Assembly (NCBI RefSeq): GCF_001636315.1
Contig: NZ_KV440949.1
Span: 2,788,223 to 2,852,222 of the forward strand
Source of the DNA: Neobacillus mesonae
GTDB lineage: Bacteria; Bacillota; Bacilli; Bacillales; Cytobacillaceae
Reading direction: 5' to 3'
DNA length: 64,000 nt
The position numbers and the translations under genes were made by a program. This document shows positions 45,740 through 53,613 of the stretch, in pieces (the stretch's first letter is position 1; the number at the start of each line of letters is the position of its first letter). A model generated the notes under the pieces. That model did no database searches. It was not told the origin of the DNA and was given only the letters and a program-made list of their open reading frames with translations.

Positions 45740-47308
45740 TTATTTACTTATTTGTTCACTTATCGTCTTAGCCTGCATATGCAAAATTAGATAGTCTGGG
45801 CCGCCAGCTTTTGAATCCGTTCCAGACATATTGAATCCGCCAAAAGGATGGTAACCAACGACAGCACCCGTGCACCCGCGATTAAAGTAAAGGTTCCCTA
45901 CATGAAATTCTTTCTCGGCACGCTCAATATGTTTACGGTTATTCGAAATTAACGCACCTGTAAGTCCATAATCTGTGTTATTAGCAATCTCCAACATATG
46001 TTCAAAGTCTTTCGCTTTACAGATTGCTAGAACGGGGCCAAAGATTTCTTCCTTCATCAAACGTGCATTTTCATCGACATCCGCAAAAACGGTCGGCTGG
46101 ATATAATATCCTTTGGATTCATCTCCCTGTCCCCCTGTGACAAGGGCTCCTTCCTTCTTTCCAATCTCGATGTACTTCATAATCTTTTCAAAAGATTTTT
46201 CATCAATCACCGGTCCCATATATGTGTTTCCTTCAGCAGGATTTCCAACAGTCAAAGAGTTTGTTAATGCCACAACCTTTTCAACCACTTTATCGTATAC
46301 ATCCTCGTGAACGACTGCCCTTGAGCATGCGGAACACTTTTGACCGGAAAACCCAAAGGCCGATTTAACAATTGAAGATGCAGCTAATTCGACATCCGCA
46401 TCCTGGTCAACGATGATTATATCTTTCCCACCCATTTCGGCAATCACACGTTTTAACCATTTTTGGCCTGGTTGAACCTTTGCAGCACGCTCATAAATAC
46501 GGCAACCAACCTCGCGAGAGCCGGTAAAGGAAACAAATCTAGTCTTTGGATGATCGACAAGATAATCGCCAATTTCCGAGCTGCTCCCTGGAACAAAATT
46601 AATGACACCATCAGGTAGCCCAGCCTCCTCCATGACTTCCACAAATTTCGCAGCCACCACAGGGGTATTATTAGATGGTTTTAACAGAACTGTGTTTCCT
46701 GCTACTACAGCCGCTGCTGTTGTACCTGCCATAATGGCCAATGGAAAATTAAAAGGGGAAATGATAATACCTACTCCCAAAGGGATATAGTGAAATTTAT
46801 TCTTTTCTCCTTCCCGGCTAAGAACAGGTACGCCATCTTTTAAATCCAACATTTGCCGTGCATAGAATTCAAGGAAATCAATGGCCTCCGCTGTATCTGC
46901 ATCGGCTTCAGGCCAAGGCTTACCAGCTTCTTTCACAAGATAGCTTGAAAACTCATGTTTACGTTGACGCAAAATAGCTGCAGCACGAATAAGGATATAA
47001 GCACGCTCTTCGGGGTCTTCATGTTTCCATATTTCAAAAGTATTCAAGGCGTATATCATAGCCTTTTCAGCCAACTCTTTATTAGCTAAAGAGACATTTC
47101 CTATGACTTCCCCTTTATTTGCCGGGTTTATAGATACCACTTTTTCCTTTGTAATTAGGCGTTCTCCGCCAATTAAAAGTGGGTAATTTTGACCCAACTG
47201 TGCTTCAACAGAATTTAATGCGTTTTGAAACTGTAATTTGTTTTCTTCTAATGAAAAATCAGTAAAAGGTTCATGTTTGTATTCTGGGATCCTATTTTTA
47301 GTAATCAA
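45740..47308 (-). CDS. L-glutamate gamma-semialdehyde (P5C) dehydrogenase
   Basis: NAD-dependent aldehyde dehydrogenase, 522 aa, of the PruA/RocA type. It oxidises glutamate semialdehyde to glutamate. The active-site Cys is in [12 protein letters not shown], the Glu in VIAEMGGKD, and the NAD loop is FTGSREVG. The C-terminus contains [31 protein letters not shown], typical of RocA. The start is TTG 47308 after AAGGAG; an ATG nine bases upstream is out of frame (ATGAATTGA). The gene is preceded by a sigma-54 promoter. Confidence 0.93.
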   Translation of the reverse strand: MITKNRIPEYKHEPFTDFSLEENKLQFQNALNSVEAQLGQNYPLLIGGERLITKEKVVSINPANKGEVIGNVSLANKELAEKAMIYALNTFEIWKHEDPEERAYILIRAAAILRQRKHEFSSYLVKEAGKPWPEADADTAEAIDFLEFYARQMLDLKDGVPVLSREGEKNKFHYIPLGVGIIISPFNFPLAIMAGTTAAAVVAGNTVLLKPSNNTPVVAAKFVEVMEEAGLPDGVINFVPGSSSEIGDYLVDHPKTRFVSFTGSREVGCRIYERAAKVQPGQKWLKRVIAEMGGKDIIIVDQDADVELAASSIVKSAFGFSGQKCSACSRAVVHEDVYDKVVEKVVALTNSLTVGNPAEGNTYMGPVIDEKSFEKIMKYIEIGKKEGALVTGGQGDESKGYYIQPTVFADVDENARLMKEEIFGPVLAICKAKDFEHMLEIANNTDYGLTGALISNNRKHIERAEKEFHVGNLYFNRGCTGAVVGYHPFGGFNMSGTDSKAGGPDYLILHMQAKTISEQISK

Positions 47309-47358
47309 TTCATATCGACTCCTTTTAATAAAAAAATGCTTTATTCAATAAAAACTAT

Positions 47359-47374
47359 TGCAATAAACATGCCA
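47359..47374 (-). promoter_or_regulatory. Sigma-54 promoter of the proline operon
   Basis: On the minus strand the sequence reads TGGCATGTTTATTGCA, matching the -24/-12 pattern TGGCACGNNNNTTGCA at all but one position. It lies about 50 nt before the P5C dehydrogenase start. Confidence 0.85.
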
Positions 47375-47446
47375 ATTTTAATAACGCTGAAGAATACAAA
47401 TTTTCAGTAAAATTCATTTACATATATCCCAGAAAACTGTATCCTT

Positions 47447-47467
47447 TATATACAAAACTTGTATATA
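47447..47467. promoter_or_regulatory. Palindromic upstream activator site
   Basis: Perfect inverted repeat TATATACAA-AAC-TTGTATATA, about 75 bp upstream of the sigma-54 promoter and 45 bp before the divergent activator gene. This is the expected place for an enhancer bound by that activator and for autoregulation. Confidence 0.7.
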
Positions 47468-47512
47468 GTGTATATTATCTAAACACATTTTGTGAAATGA
47501 TGAGGTGTTTTA

Positions 47513-48925
47513 ATGAAATCGGAAAATCCCTTTGCTGCTGAAACATTACAGACATTATTAACCTCTCTAGAAGAAGCAATATCAGTTATTAATACACAAG
47601 GGCAAATCCTATATTGGAACGAGGCTGCGGAAAGAACTTATAATATAAAAAAAGAGGATATTATCGATAAGAATATTCGAGAATTCTTCCAACATGAAGA
47701 TATTATGCATTTAAGAGTACTAGAAAATCAGCAACCCGTTCGGGATATGTATCATATCCCTCGTCCAGACAAACACGTATTAATAAGCACCACCCCTATT
47801 TATAATCATAAAAATGGATTAATTGGCAGCTTGTCCATCGAAAAAGATATTACCTCAACCATCAAGTTAAATGAAAAATTATCATCACAGTCCAATGAAC
47901 TGCAAGAATTAAAAATGTACTTTAATCAAAATAACTATGATGACCCTTTTAGCAAAATAAAAGGTAGAAATCAATCCATGCAACTGTTAATAGATGATAC
48001 CAGGAAAATAGCACAAACGGATGCTGCTATTCTTATTAGCGGGGAAAGCGGAGTTGGCAAAGAATTGTTTGCACAAGCCATTCATGAAAAAAGCCTACGA
48101 AATGATAAGCCGTTGATTGCTATTAATTGCGGTGCTATTCCAGATGCATTGTTTGAAAGTGAATTATTTGGTTATGAAGAAGGAGCCTATACAGGCGCAA
48201 TCAAAGGGGGGAAGCCTGGGAAAATGGAACTAGCCAATGGGGGTACCTTATTTTTAGATGAGGTAGGTGAACTCCCACTAGAAATGCAAGTGAAGCTTTT
48301 AAGGTCCCTTCAAGATCAGGAAATTTTCCGAATAGGAGGAGTAACACCTAAAAAGGTGAGTGTGAGGGTTATCGCTGCAACAAACCGCAATTTAGAAAAA
48401 ATGGTTTCAGAAGGAACCTTTCGAGCAGATTTATATTACCGATTAAACGTATTTTCGGTTCATATTCCACCACTTAGAGAACGTAAAGATGATATTCCAT
48501 ACCTGATCCATGATTTTTTGAGGGAATTTTCCTACAAATATAATAAGCCCAATCTCACCATTCATAATGAGGCTACAAATAAATTAAAACATTACCAATG
48601 GCAAGGAAATATCCGAGAATTACGAAATATCATTGAAAGACTTGTAGTTCTTGAAGATCAGAATCTAATTACAGAGAATGATATCTATCGCGTTATACCT
48701 AATCTTAAAAAGGATTCCTCACCCTCCATTAAGATTAAGGAATTCTCACTTACTGATGAAAAAGATCAGTTAGAAAAAATGCGTATTATTGACACACTTC
48801 AAAATTCGTATGGAAATAAAAGTATGACTGCAAAGAAATTAGGGATTACTCGTGCAACTCTTTATAAAAAGCTAAGAAAATATGGAATTATTTATAATAA
48901 TGTGATTTTCAAAGACCAAGATTAA
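47513..48925 (+). CDS. Sigma-54-dependent transcriptional activator (PAS-AAA-Fis), RocR-like
   Basis: Enhancer-binding protein, 470 aa. The N-terminal PAS sensor (about 15-125) contains ISVINTQGQILYWNEAAERTYNI. The AAA+ domain has Walker A GESGVGKE, the sigma-54 contact loop GAYTGA (Tyr variant of GAFTGA) and Walker B GGTLFLDE, followed by R-finger region FRADLYYRLNVF. The Fis-type HTH ends the protein (KSMTAKKLGITRATLYKKLRKYGI). It is divergent from the proline operon, which carries a sigma-54 promoter, so proline or P5C catabolism is its likely target. Confidence 0.92.
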   Translation: MKSENPFAAETLQTLLTSLEEAISVINTQGQILYWNEAAERTYNIKKEDIIDKNIREFFQHEDIMHLRVLENQQPVRDMYHIPRPDKHVLISTTPIYNHKNGLIGSLSIEKDITSTIKLNEKLSSQSNELQELKMYFNQNNYDDPFSKIKGRNQSMQLLIDDTRKIAQTDAAILISGESGVGKELFAQAIHEKSLRNDKPLIAINCGAIPDALFESELFGYEEGAYTGAIKGGKPGKMELANGGTLFLDEVGELPLEMQVKLLRSLQDQEIFRIGGVTPKKVSVRVIAATNRNLEKMVSEGTFRADLYYRLNVFSVHIPPLRERKDDIPYLIHDFLREFSYKYNKPNLTIHNEATNKLKHYQWQGNIRELRNIIERLVVLEDQNLITENDIYRVIPNLKKDSSPSIKIKEFSLTDEKDQLEKMRIIDTLQNSYGNKSMTAKKLGITRATLYKKLRKYGIIYNNVIFKDQD

Positions 48926-49020
48926 CTCCTATACCTGATTAGAAGAACATTGAATCAAAATTAAAAACAGACATTAAAAGATAACTCAAATTTTACCTTT
49001 TATTAGTAAAACTTAGCCCA

Positions 49021-49162
49021 GCGAAGCGGTCCCTTTACTTGGGGTGGCGCCCGTGGTATCGCGAAAGCGAAATTTGCCCCTAAGCGTAGCGCCCTAAAGG
49101 GACGGAGCTTTTTGGCAAATACCACCACGGGTGCAGGGGCCCCTAGTCAAGGGGGGCGATAT
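49021..49162. repeat. Structured element with interleaved (pseudoknot-like) pairings
   Basis: GTCCCTTTA (49029-49037) pairs with TAAAGGGAC (49095-49103). GCGCCCGTGGT (49047-49057) pairs with ACCACGGGTGC (49124-49134). The arms alternate, so both pairings together make a pseudoknot. A small CGC-GAAA-GCG hairpin lies inside. The end CCCCTAGTCAAGGGG shares CCCTAGTCAA with 49579-49588. No reading frame fits. Confidence 0.6.
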
Positions 49163-49196
49163 TCAAAGACGCACTCTATCTATACCCTTTTGATAA

Positions 49197-49224
49197 AAAG
49201 AACTTGCGCCCGCGCAAGTTCTTT
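49197..49224. repeat. Perfect 13-bp hairpin
   Basis: AAAGAACTTGCGC pairs perfectly with GCGCAAGTTCTTT around CC. It may act as a bidirectional terminator or as part of the surrounding repeats. Confidence 0.7.
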
Positions 49225-49252
49225 CCTTTCTTTCTCGAATTAGCTTTCAAAA

Positions 49253-49371
49253 GGGGCTGGCAATGATTCGAAAAGGATCTTCCGACCATAGAGAGGAAGG
49301 TCCTGGTGCTGTGTTGATTACGAGAGGTTTTTCCTCGTAATGAACGCAGCAGGCGAATGATTGACAGCCCC
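49253..49371. repeat. Structured repeat element, copy 1
   Basis: Outer stem 49253-49270 with 49354-49371 (16 of 18 paired). Inner hairpin AGGATCTTCC (49274-49283) with GGAAGGTCCT (49295-49304). Second arm TGCTGTGTT with AACGCAGCA, enclosing ATTACGAG...CTCGTAAT. It has the same architecture as copy 2 at 49462-49575. No reading frame fits. Confidence 0.75.
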
Positions 49372-49461
49372 CTTCTTCGAATGGGCTGTCGAGGTTTTGC
49401 ACCATCGAATAATCTTGAATTCTTCGCTTGTATGTGCAGTTATTTGCTTTTCTCTGCAGAG

Positions 49462-49575
49462 CTGCAAGTGATTCGGAAGTGATCTTGCGACTGCCAGTGG
49501 GAGCAAGGTCACGGTGCGGCGGTTATTGCAGGTGCTTTCCCTGCAATGCCCGCCGCATCCGAATGACTTGCGGCG
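49462..49575. repeat. Structured repeat element, copy 2
   Basis: Outer stem GCTGCAAGTGATTCGGA with TCCGAATGACTTGCGGC. Inner hairpin GTGATCTTGC (49480-49489) with GCAAGGTCAC (49504-49513). Second arm TGCGGCGG with CCGCCGCA, enclosing ATTGCAGG...CCTGCAAT. Compared with copy 1 the paired bases change together, which indicates the fold is what is conserved. A shorter relative, GTTCCGAA...TTCGGAAC, lies at 49672-49699. Confidence 0.75.
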
Positions 49576-49763
49576 GTCCCTAGTCAAAAACGCCGGCCTC
49601 ATTAGATAAAAAATGAACATGGTGCGGGGTTTGCACGATGTTCATCTCCTTGTCTTTAACCTTAATTCAGGGGTTCCGAAGCAGTTGCGAGCTATTCGGA
49701 ACGTCTACCTCTCATTTAACCAGTTCTTCATTTTTTCTATACTATCAGCATAAGGGCGTTTAA

Positions 49764-50296
49764 TTAAGTTCTTTCATATCGTGATAAGGTGCTGCTTGAA
49801 ACCCCCATCTCCTTGGAAGCGTCTAATATACTTAAATTTCTTTGCTTCCTTTCCTTGCTGATACTCTCCGGGCTGACTTCCTTTTCCTTAACTGTTTCTA
49901 TGGTTACCGCAACTTTTTCTTTGGCTAAGCCTTTCAACATTTGTGATAAATCCATAGTGTTATATGCTTTCTCTTCAACCAGTATTACATCCTTTTCATC
50001 TTTAAAAGTTGTAATCTCTGCTGAAGGAATAATCTGGACACTTTCCTTCAACCAGACGTTTACAAACCAATTTCGTTTTTGCTCAATTTTTGTTTCAATG
50101 AAAGGATCTTTATACCGCCATTCTTTTATAATGCAATCTTCTTGAAGGGTATCGAGGATTTCTTCAAATTGTTCCTTAATCCTGGATCCGTATCGTGGAT
50201 TTACATCTAAATCCATGACCTTTAATAACCCTTTTTCTCCGCCAATATAATAAGCTCTTAAATAATCCGCGCTTCTTTGACGAATTCTCCATTCCG
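49764..50296 (-). pseudogene. Truncated gene with C-terminal helix-turn-helix
   Basis: An open frame runs leftward from about 50296 (RQRSADYLRAYYIGGEKGLLKVMDLDVNPRYGSRIKEQF) to a stop at 49764. It ends with an HTH-like QRNLSILDASKEMGVSSSTLSRYERT. The upstream part is lost at a hairpin and transposon remnant, so the 150-aa product that could start at ATG 50216 is only the back half of something larger. I do not recognise the parent family; a plasmid or phage replication/regulatory protein is possible. Confidence 0.55.
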
Positions 50297-50496
50297 GGTA
50301 GTGACAGCTTCGCTGGTACTACCCCTTTATCATTGTTTATATGTAACCGTAGAAAGGCGTTTAAGGACTTGACTTGGAGCCTCTGTGGGTACGATTTGTC
50401 TTGAAAGGCTGATTCTAAAATAGAACCCTAAATGGTTCAGTTTTTATTGTAAGAAATGCTTACCGTTGTAAATGCGCATTTTCCTGACTCTGCCCC
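50297..50496 (-). mobile_element. Degenerate right end of a second Tn3-family transposon
   Basis: The 38-bp end at 50459-50496 matches the inverted repeat at 33620-33657 at 33 of 38 positions, in the same orientation. About 90 bp at 50325-50412 match the 322-bp element of the intact transposon (CCTTTATCATTGTTTATATG...GGTACGATTTGTCTTGA). A hairpin GGGTAGTGACAGC-TTC-GCTGGTACTACCC lies at the inner border. No transposase or resolvase gene remains. Confidence 0.8.
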
Positions 50497-50549
50497 TTTA
50501 TGGAGAGTTTATCAGTTTGTATATAGATGGCCCATAGTCTTCTGGAAGC

Positions 50550-50579
50550 TTGCGGGGCAGAGGAACATAAGCCCCGCAA
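50550..50579 (+). terminator. GC-rich hairpin before the DcuC-like gene
   Basis: TTGCGGGGC pairs with GCCCCGCAA, followed by TATTTTAT. It lies 56 nt before the transporter start and may be a terminator or attenuator. Confidence 0.55.
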
Positions 50580-50635
50580 TATTTTATAAAAAATCCAAGA
50601 GAAAATAACATAAATATTAAAAGGGGAAAACACTT

Positions 50636-52066
50636 ATGGCAACCAACCTTGTAATGTATGCAGCGGCCGCGATTGCTGTGGCAGTAGTCGTCTATATGTT
50701 AATTAAAAAAATGGATATTAAAATTTCCCTTTTCTTAATGGGAATCCTCCTTATTTTGCTGAGCCTTGGAATGGGAAAAGAAATAGCTGTTAAGGATTTT
50801 GTCTCAACCGGTTCTTTTCTTCTAGACCCGCTTCAAGTGATTGTCCAGCAATTTAAGGAAACCTTTAGTGCTGCCGGTTTTGTCATCCTGATCTTAGGTG
50901 GTTATACAGCCTATATGTCAGCCATTGGAGCAAATGATGTCACGGTTAATGTATTAACCAAACCAATTTCAAAGTTTAAATCTGTGTATGTATTAGTTCC
51001 AGTCGTATTTTTACTTGGAAATTTACTATCCCTTGTTATTCCTAGTGCTTCAAATTTAGCAATTATTTTATTAGCAACATTATTTCCAGTCTTAAAGCGG
51101 GCAGGGATGTCTTCTTTAACGGCCGCCGCCATTATTGCAACCTCTGCCACAATTATTCCAACTCCATTAGGAAGCGATAACGTTGCGATTGCTCAGGAGT
51201 TGGCCAAGCATCAACTATTTGCAAACTTATCTGTAACAGATTATGTCTTTAAATACCATGCGCTTGTGTGAATTCCTACATTAATCTTTATTGCTATTGT
51301 TCACTTCTTCTGGCAAAGAAGAATGGACAAAAAGGCTGCTGCAAAATCAGGGGGCCAAACAGAAGCTAACATTAAGGTTGAACAGGCTGTCGAAATTAAC
51401 GGCGGCAGATTATATAGAACAGTGTATGCATTACTGCCGATTTTCCCAATTGTTCTGCTCTTAGCGGCTTATGGAATGCAAATGGCCACGGGTACAGTGA
51501 TCAATATAAGTGTTGAGGTTGCAACAATTGTATCGTTTATCCTTGCAATTATCTGTGAATTAATCAGAAACAAAGGAAATAAGAAGGTTTTAGCTGATAC
51601 CGAGGTCTTTTTCAAAGGTATGGGCGGTGCTATGTCAATCGTTGCCCTGCTAGTAGCTGCGTCAGTCTTTGTCACCGGTTTAAAATCAATCGGGTTAATT
51701 GATGCACTTCAACAGTCCATGCAAAACTCCCAAGGCAAAGGTTTAGATTTCGTTTTACCTCTGATCATGGTAGCAGTAACCGGACTTATTACGTTGTTAA
51801 GCGGAAGCGGTTTAGCATTATTCTTTGCAATGGTTCCTCTAGTTGTTCCGTTAGCGGATGCAGCTGGTATTAACCCGATTGCGATTTCTGTTCCTATGGG
51901 ATTAGCAGGAAACCTATTTAGGGCAGTCTCACCGGTAGCAGCAGTTGTGTTAATTGTTGCGGGTACAGTGAAGGTTGAACCGATTGAGATTGTGAAAAGA
52001 ACGTCTATACCGATGATTGCAGGTGTGGTATTTATGTTCATTTTATCAATGGTACTATTTCTATAG
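50636..52066 (+). pseudogene. DcuC-family C4-dicarboxylate transporter, interrupted by an in-frame TGA
   Basis: A single reading frame of about 476 codons encodes a DcuC-type anaerobic C4-dicarboxylate carrier. It is broken only by TGA 51269-51271, after ...DYVFKYHALV, and continues in the same frame with IPTLIFIAIVHFFWQRRMDKK. Conserved DcuC regions lie on both sides (SLVIPSASNLAIILLATLFPVL; SGSGLALFFAMVPLVVPLADAAG). A change from TCA or another sense codon is the simplest cause. The start ATG 50636 follows AAAGGGG. There is no other decay, so the mutation is recent, or it is a sequencing error, or the stop is read through. Confidence 0.85.
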
Positions 52067-52075
52067 ATTTTATTA

Positions 52076-52111
52076 TAGGCTCCTTACCCATAGGGTTAAG
52101 GGGCTTTTTTA
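52076..52111 (+). terminator. Terminator after the DcuC-like gene
   Basis: GGCTCCTTACCC pairs imperfectly with GGGTTAAGGGGCT and is followed by six T. Core synteny resumes beyond it. Confidence 0.7.
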
Positions 52112-52201
52112 GTACGATAAAATTTGGCAATTGGAAATCCGCTTACTCTTTGCATTTCTTATGAATCCGGGTTAAAGACTAGTGCTAAGAGGTGAAAAAG
52201 A

Positions 52202-52645
52202 GTGACAGTTATTACAACCTTTAAAGAAAAGCGACGCGAAAAGCAAATTAAATATGAACGTTCTGTATTGCGGGAGTTATCGGTTCAAGCTTTAAAGGAG
52301 CGGGTTCAACAATATTTTGGCTCTACAAGAATTACCTCAAACGTGATCATGCATGCAGGTGTGGAAGAGGCTTGCTACGATGTTGCCCTTGAAGCTTATT
52401 TATTGGGGGCAAAGTTCAGCAAGTTTGGGTATTACGGCGAGGATATGGAAAAAGTGCGCATGCGCTGCTTTCAAGAGGAAAAACATTTAATTGATACGCT
52501 ATACAATTTTCTTTTATATTGGGGTACCGGCCAGGAAGGCGCAATGAGCGAGGCACTTTATTATCAGTGTGAGCAATACGTTCATGTCTGGTGGCGCGAG
52601 GGCTATGAAAAAGGGCAGATGCGCCACAAGCTGCGGCTTCACTGA
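52202..52645 (+). CDS. ybaK: DUF2521 family protein YbaK
   Basis: Conserved Bacillus protein of unknown function, 147 aa, matching B. subtilis YbaK in size and position upstream of cwlD. Recognisable parts are ITTFKEKRREKQIKYERSVLRELS and YYQCEQYVHVWWREGYEKGQMRHKLRLH. The GTG start at 52202 follows AGAGGTGAAA. No motif indicates an activity. It marks the right boundary of the accessory region. In B. subtilis it lies close behind rpsI. Confidence 0.9.
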   Translation: MTVITTFKEKRREKQIKYERSVLRELSVQALKERVQQYFGSTRITSNVIMHAGVEEACYDVALEAYLLGAKFSKFGYYGEDMEKVRMRCFQEEKHLIDTLYNFLLYWGTGQEGAMSEALYYQCEQYVHVWWREGYEKGQMRHKLRLH

Positions 52646-52730
52646 AACAACAGAATAACAATTCATTTCTTCCTGTTCTAAATTTCACACTTGTCCCATA
52701 TATTTTACTGTTTAGTAAGAGCGGGAAGGA

Positions 52731-53462
52731 ATGATTCGGTTGTTAAATCGCAGATGGAAAGTGATAAGTTTTTCTATTGGATTAATTATCTTATTTTTAA
52801 TTTTACAGCATGATTTTTCCAATGATGATTCATGGAAAACGTGGAATCTTCCTTTGTCAGGAAAAATTATTTTGCTTGACCCCGGACACGGCGGACCGGA
52901 CGGCGGAGCCGAATCTGGAGATACACTAGAAAAGGACATTGCCTTAGAGATTACTTTAAAAGTCCGCGATTATCTGCAGCAGCAAGGGGCGCTTGTCGTG
53001 ATGACGCGGGAAACTGACAAAGATTTGGCGGACCCCGGCACAAGGGGCTACAGCAGGAGAAAAGTAGAGGATTTGAAAAAAAGACTGGAAATGATCAATA
53101 ACTTTGACAATGATTTCTTTGCCAGTATTCACTTAAATGCGATTCCGTCTGTAAGGTGGAGCGGTGCCCAGACCTTTTATGCCCCTCACCATGAGGAAAA
53201 TGCCCGAGCTGCTAAATTCATTCAAGAGGAACTTCGCAAAAACTTGGAAAATACCAACCGTAAAGCCAAGCCAATCAGCCAGGTTTATATTTTAAAGCAT
53301 GCAGAAAAACCAGGGGTATTGGTTGAGGTGGGTTTTCTATCCAATCCGGGTGAAAGAGAAAATCTAAAAAACGAATCCTATCAAATAAAGGTGGCAGAAT
53401 CCATATATAGGGGAATTCTGCGTTATTTTACGAATGAAAAGGAATTGAAAGAAACAGATTAA
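52731..53462 (+). CDS. cwlD: Germination-specific N-acetylmuramoyl-L-alanine amidase CwlD
   Basis: Removes peptide side chains from muramic acid during spore cortex synthesis; with PdaA it makes the muramic-delta-lactam that cortex-lytic enzymes recognise. The 243-aa protein has an N-terminal membrane segment (about 9-25) and an Amidase_3 domain. Zinc ligands are in LDPGHGGPDGGAESG, the catalytic Glu region in LEKDIALEIT, SIHLNAIP and VLVEVGFLSNPGERE. GGGAAGG precedes ATG 52731. It is probably active in the mother cell. Confidence 0.95.
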   Translation: MIRLLNRRWKVISFSIGLIILFLILQHDFSNDDSWKTWNLPLSGKIILLDPGHGGPDGGAESGDTLEKDIALEITLKVRDYLQQQGALVVMTRETDKDLADPGTRGYSRRKVEDLKKRLEMINNFDNDFFASIHLNAIPSVRWSGAQTFYAPHHEENARAAKFIQEELRKNLENTNRKAKPISQVYILKHAEKPGVLVEVGFLSNPGERENLKNESYQIKVAESIYRGILRYFTNEKELKETD

Positions 53463-53463
53463 G

Positions 53464-53496
53464 CGGGAAGGGGAGAAATACCTTCCTTATTTTTTT
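53464..53496 (+). terminator. Terminator after cwlD
   Basis: GGGAAGG pairs with CCTTCC around GGAGAAATA, then TTATTTTTTT. Confidence 0.75.
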
Positions 53497-53613
53497 GCTC
53501 GAAAGGTTTTCAAGGTAATGATAGGACTTAGCTGTGATTCAGATAACTGTTTCTGGATCCGGTTATGGTATACTTAGAGAAGGAAATGAATTCATTTGTG
53601 AGGTGTATCGTTC

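Noticed and set aside
49318..49620. 100-aa minus-strand ORF
   Set aside because: It crosses both structured repeat elements and follows their stems; the covarying fold explains the sequence better.
49021..49620. Retron-like or group II-like RNA system
   Set aside because: The region is highly structured, but no reverse transcriptase gene is near it and no domain V signature is present.
51269..51271. Selenocysteine at the TGA in the DcuC-like gene
   Set aside because: The codon lies in a membrane transporter loop, not a redox site, and no SECIS-like hairpin directly after it is apparent. Mutation is simpler.
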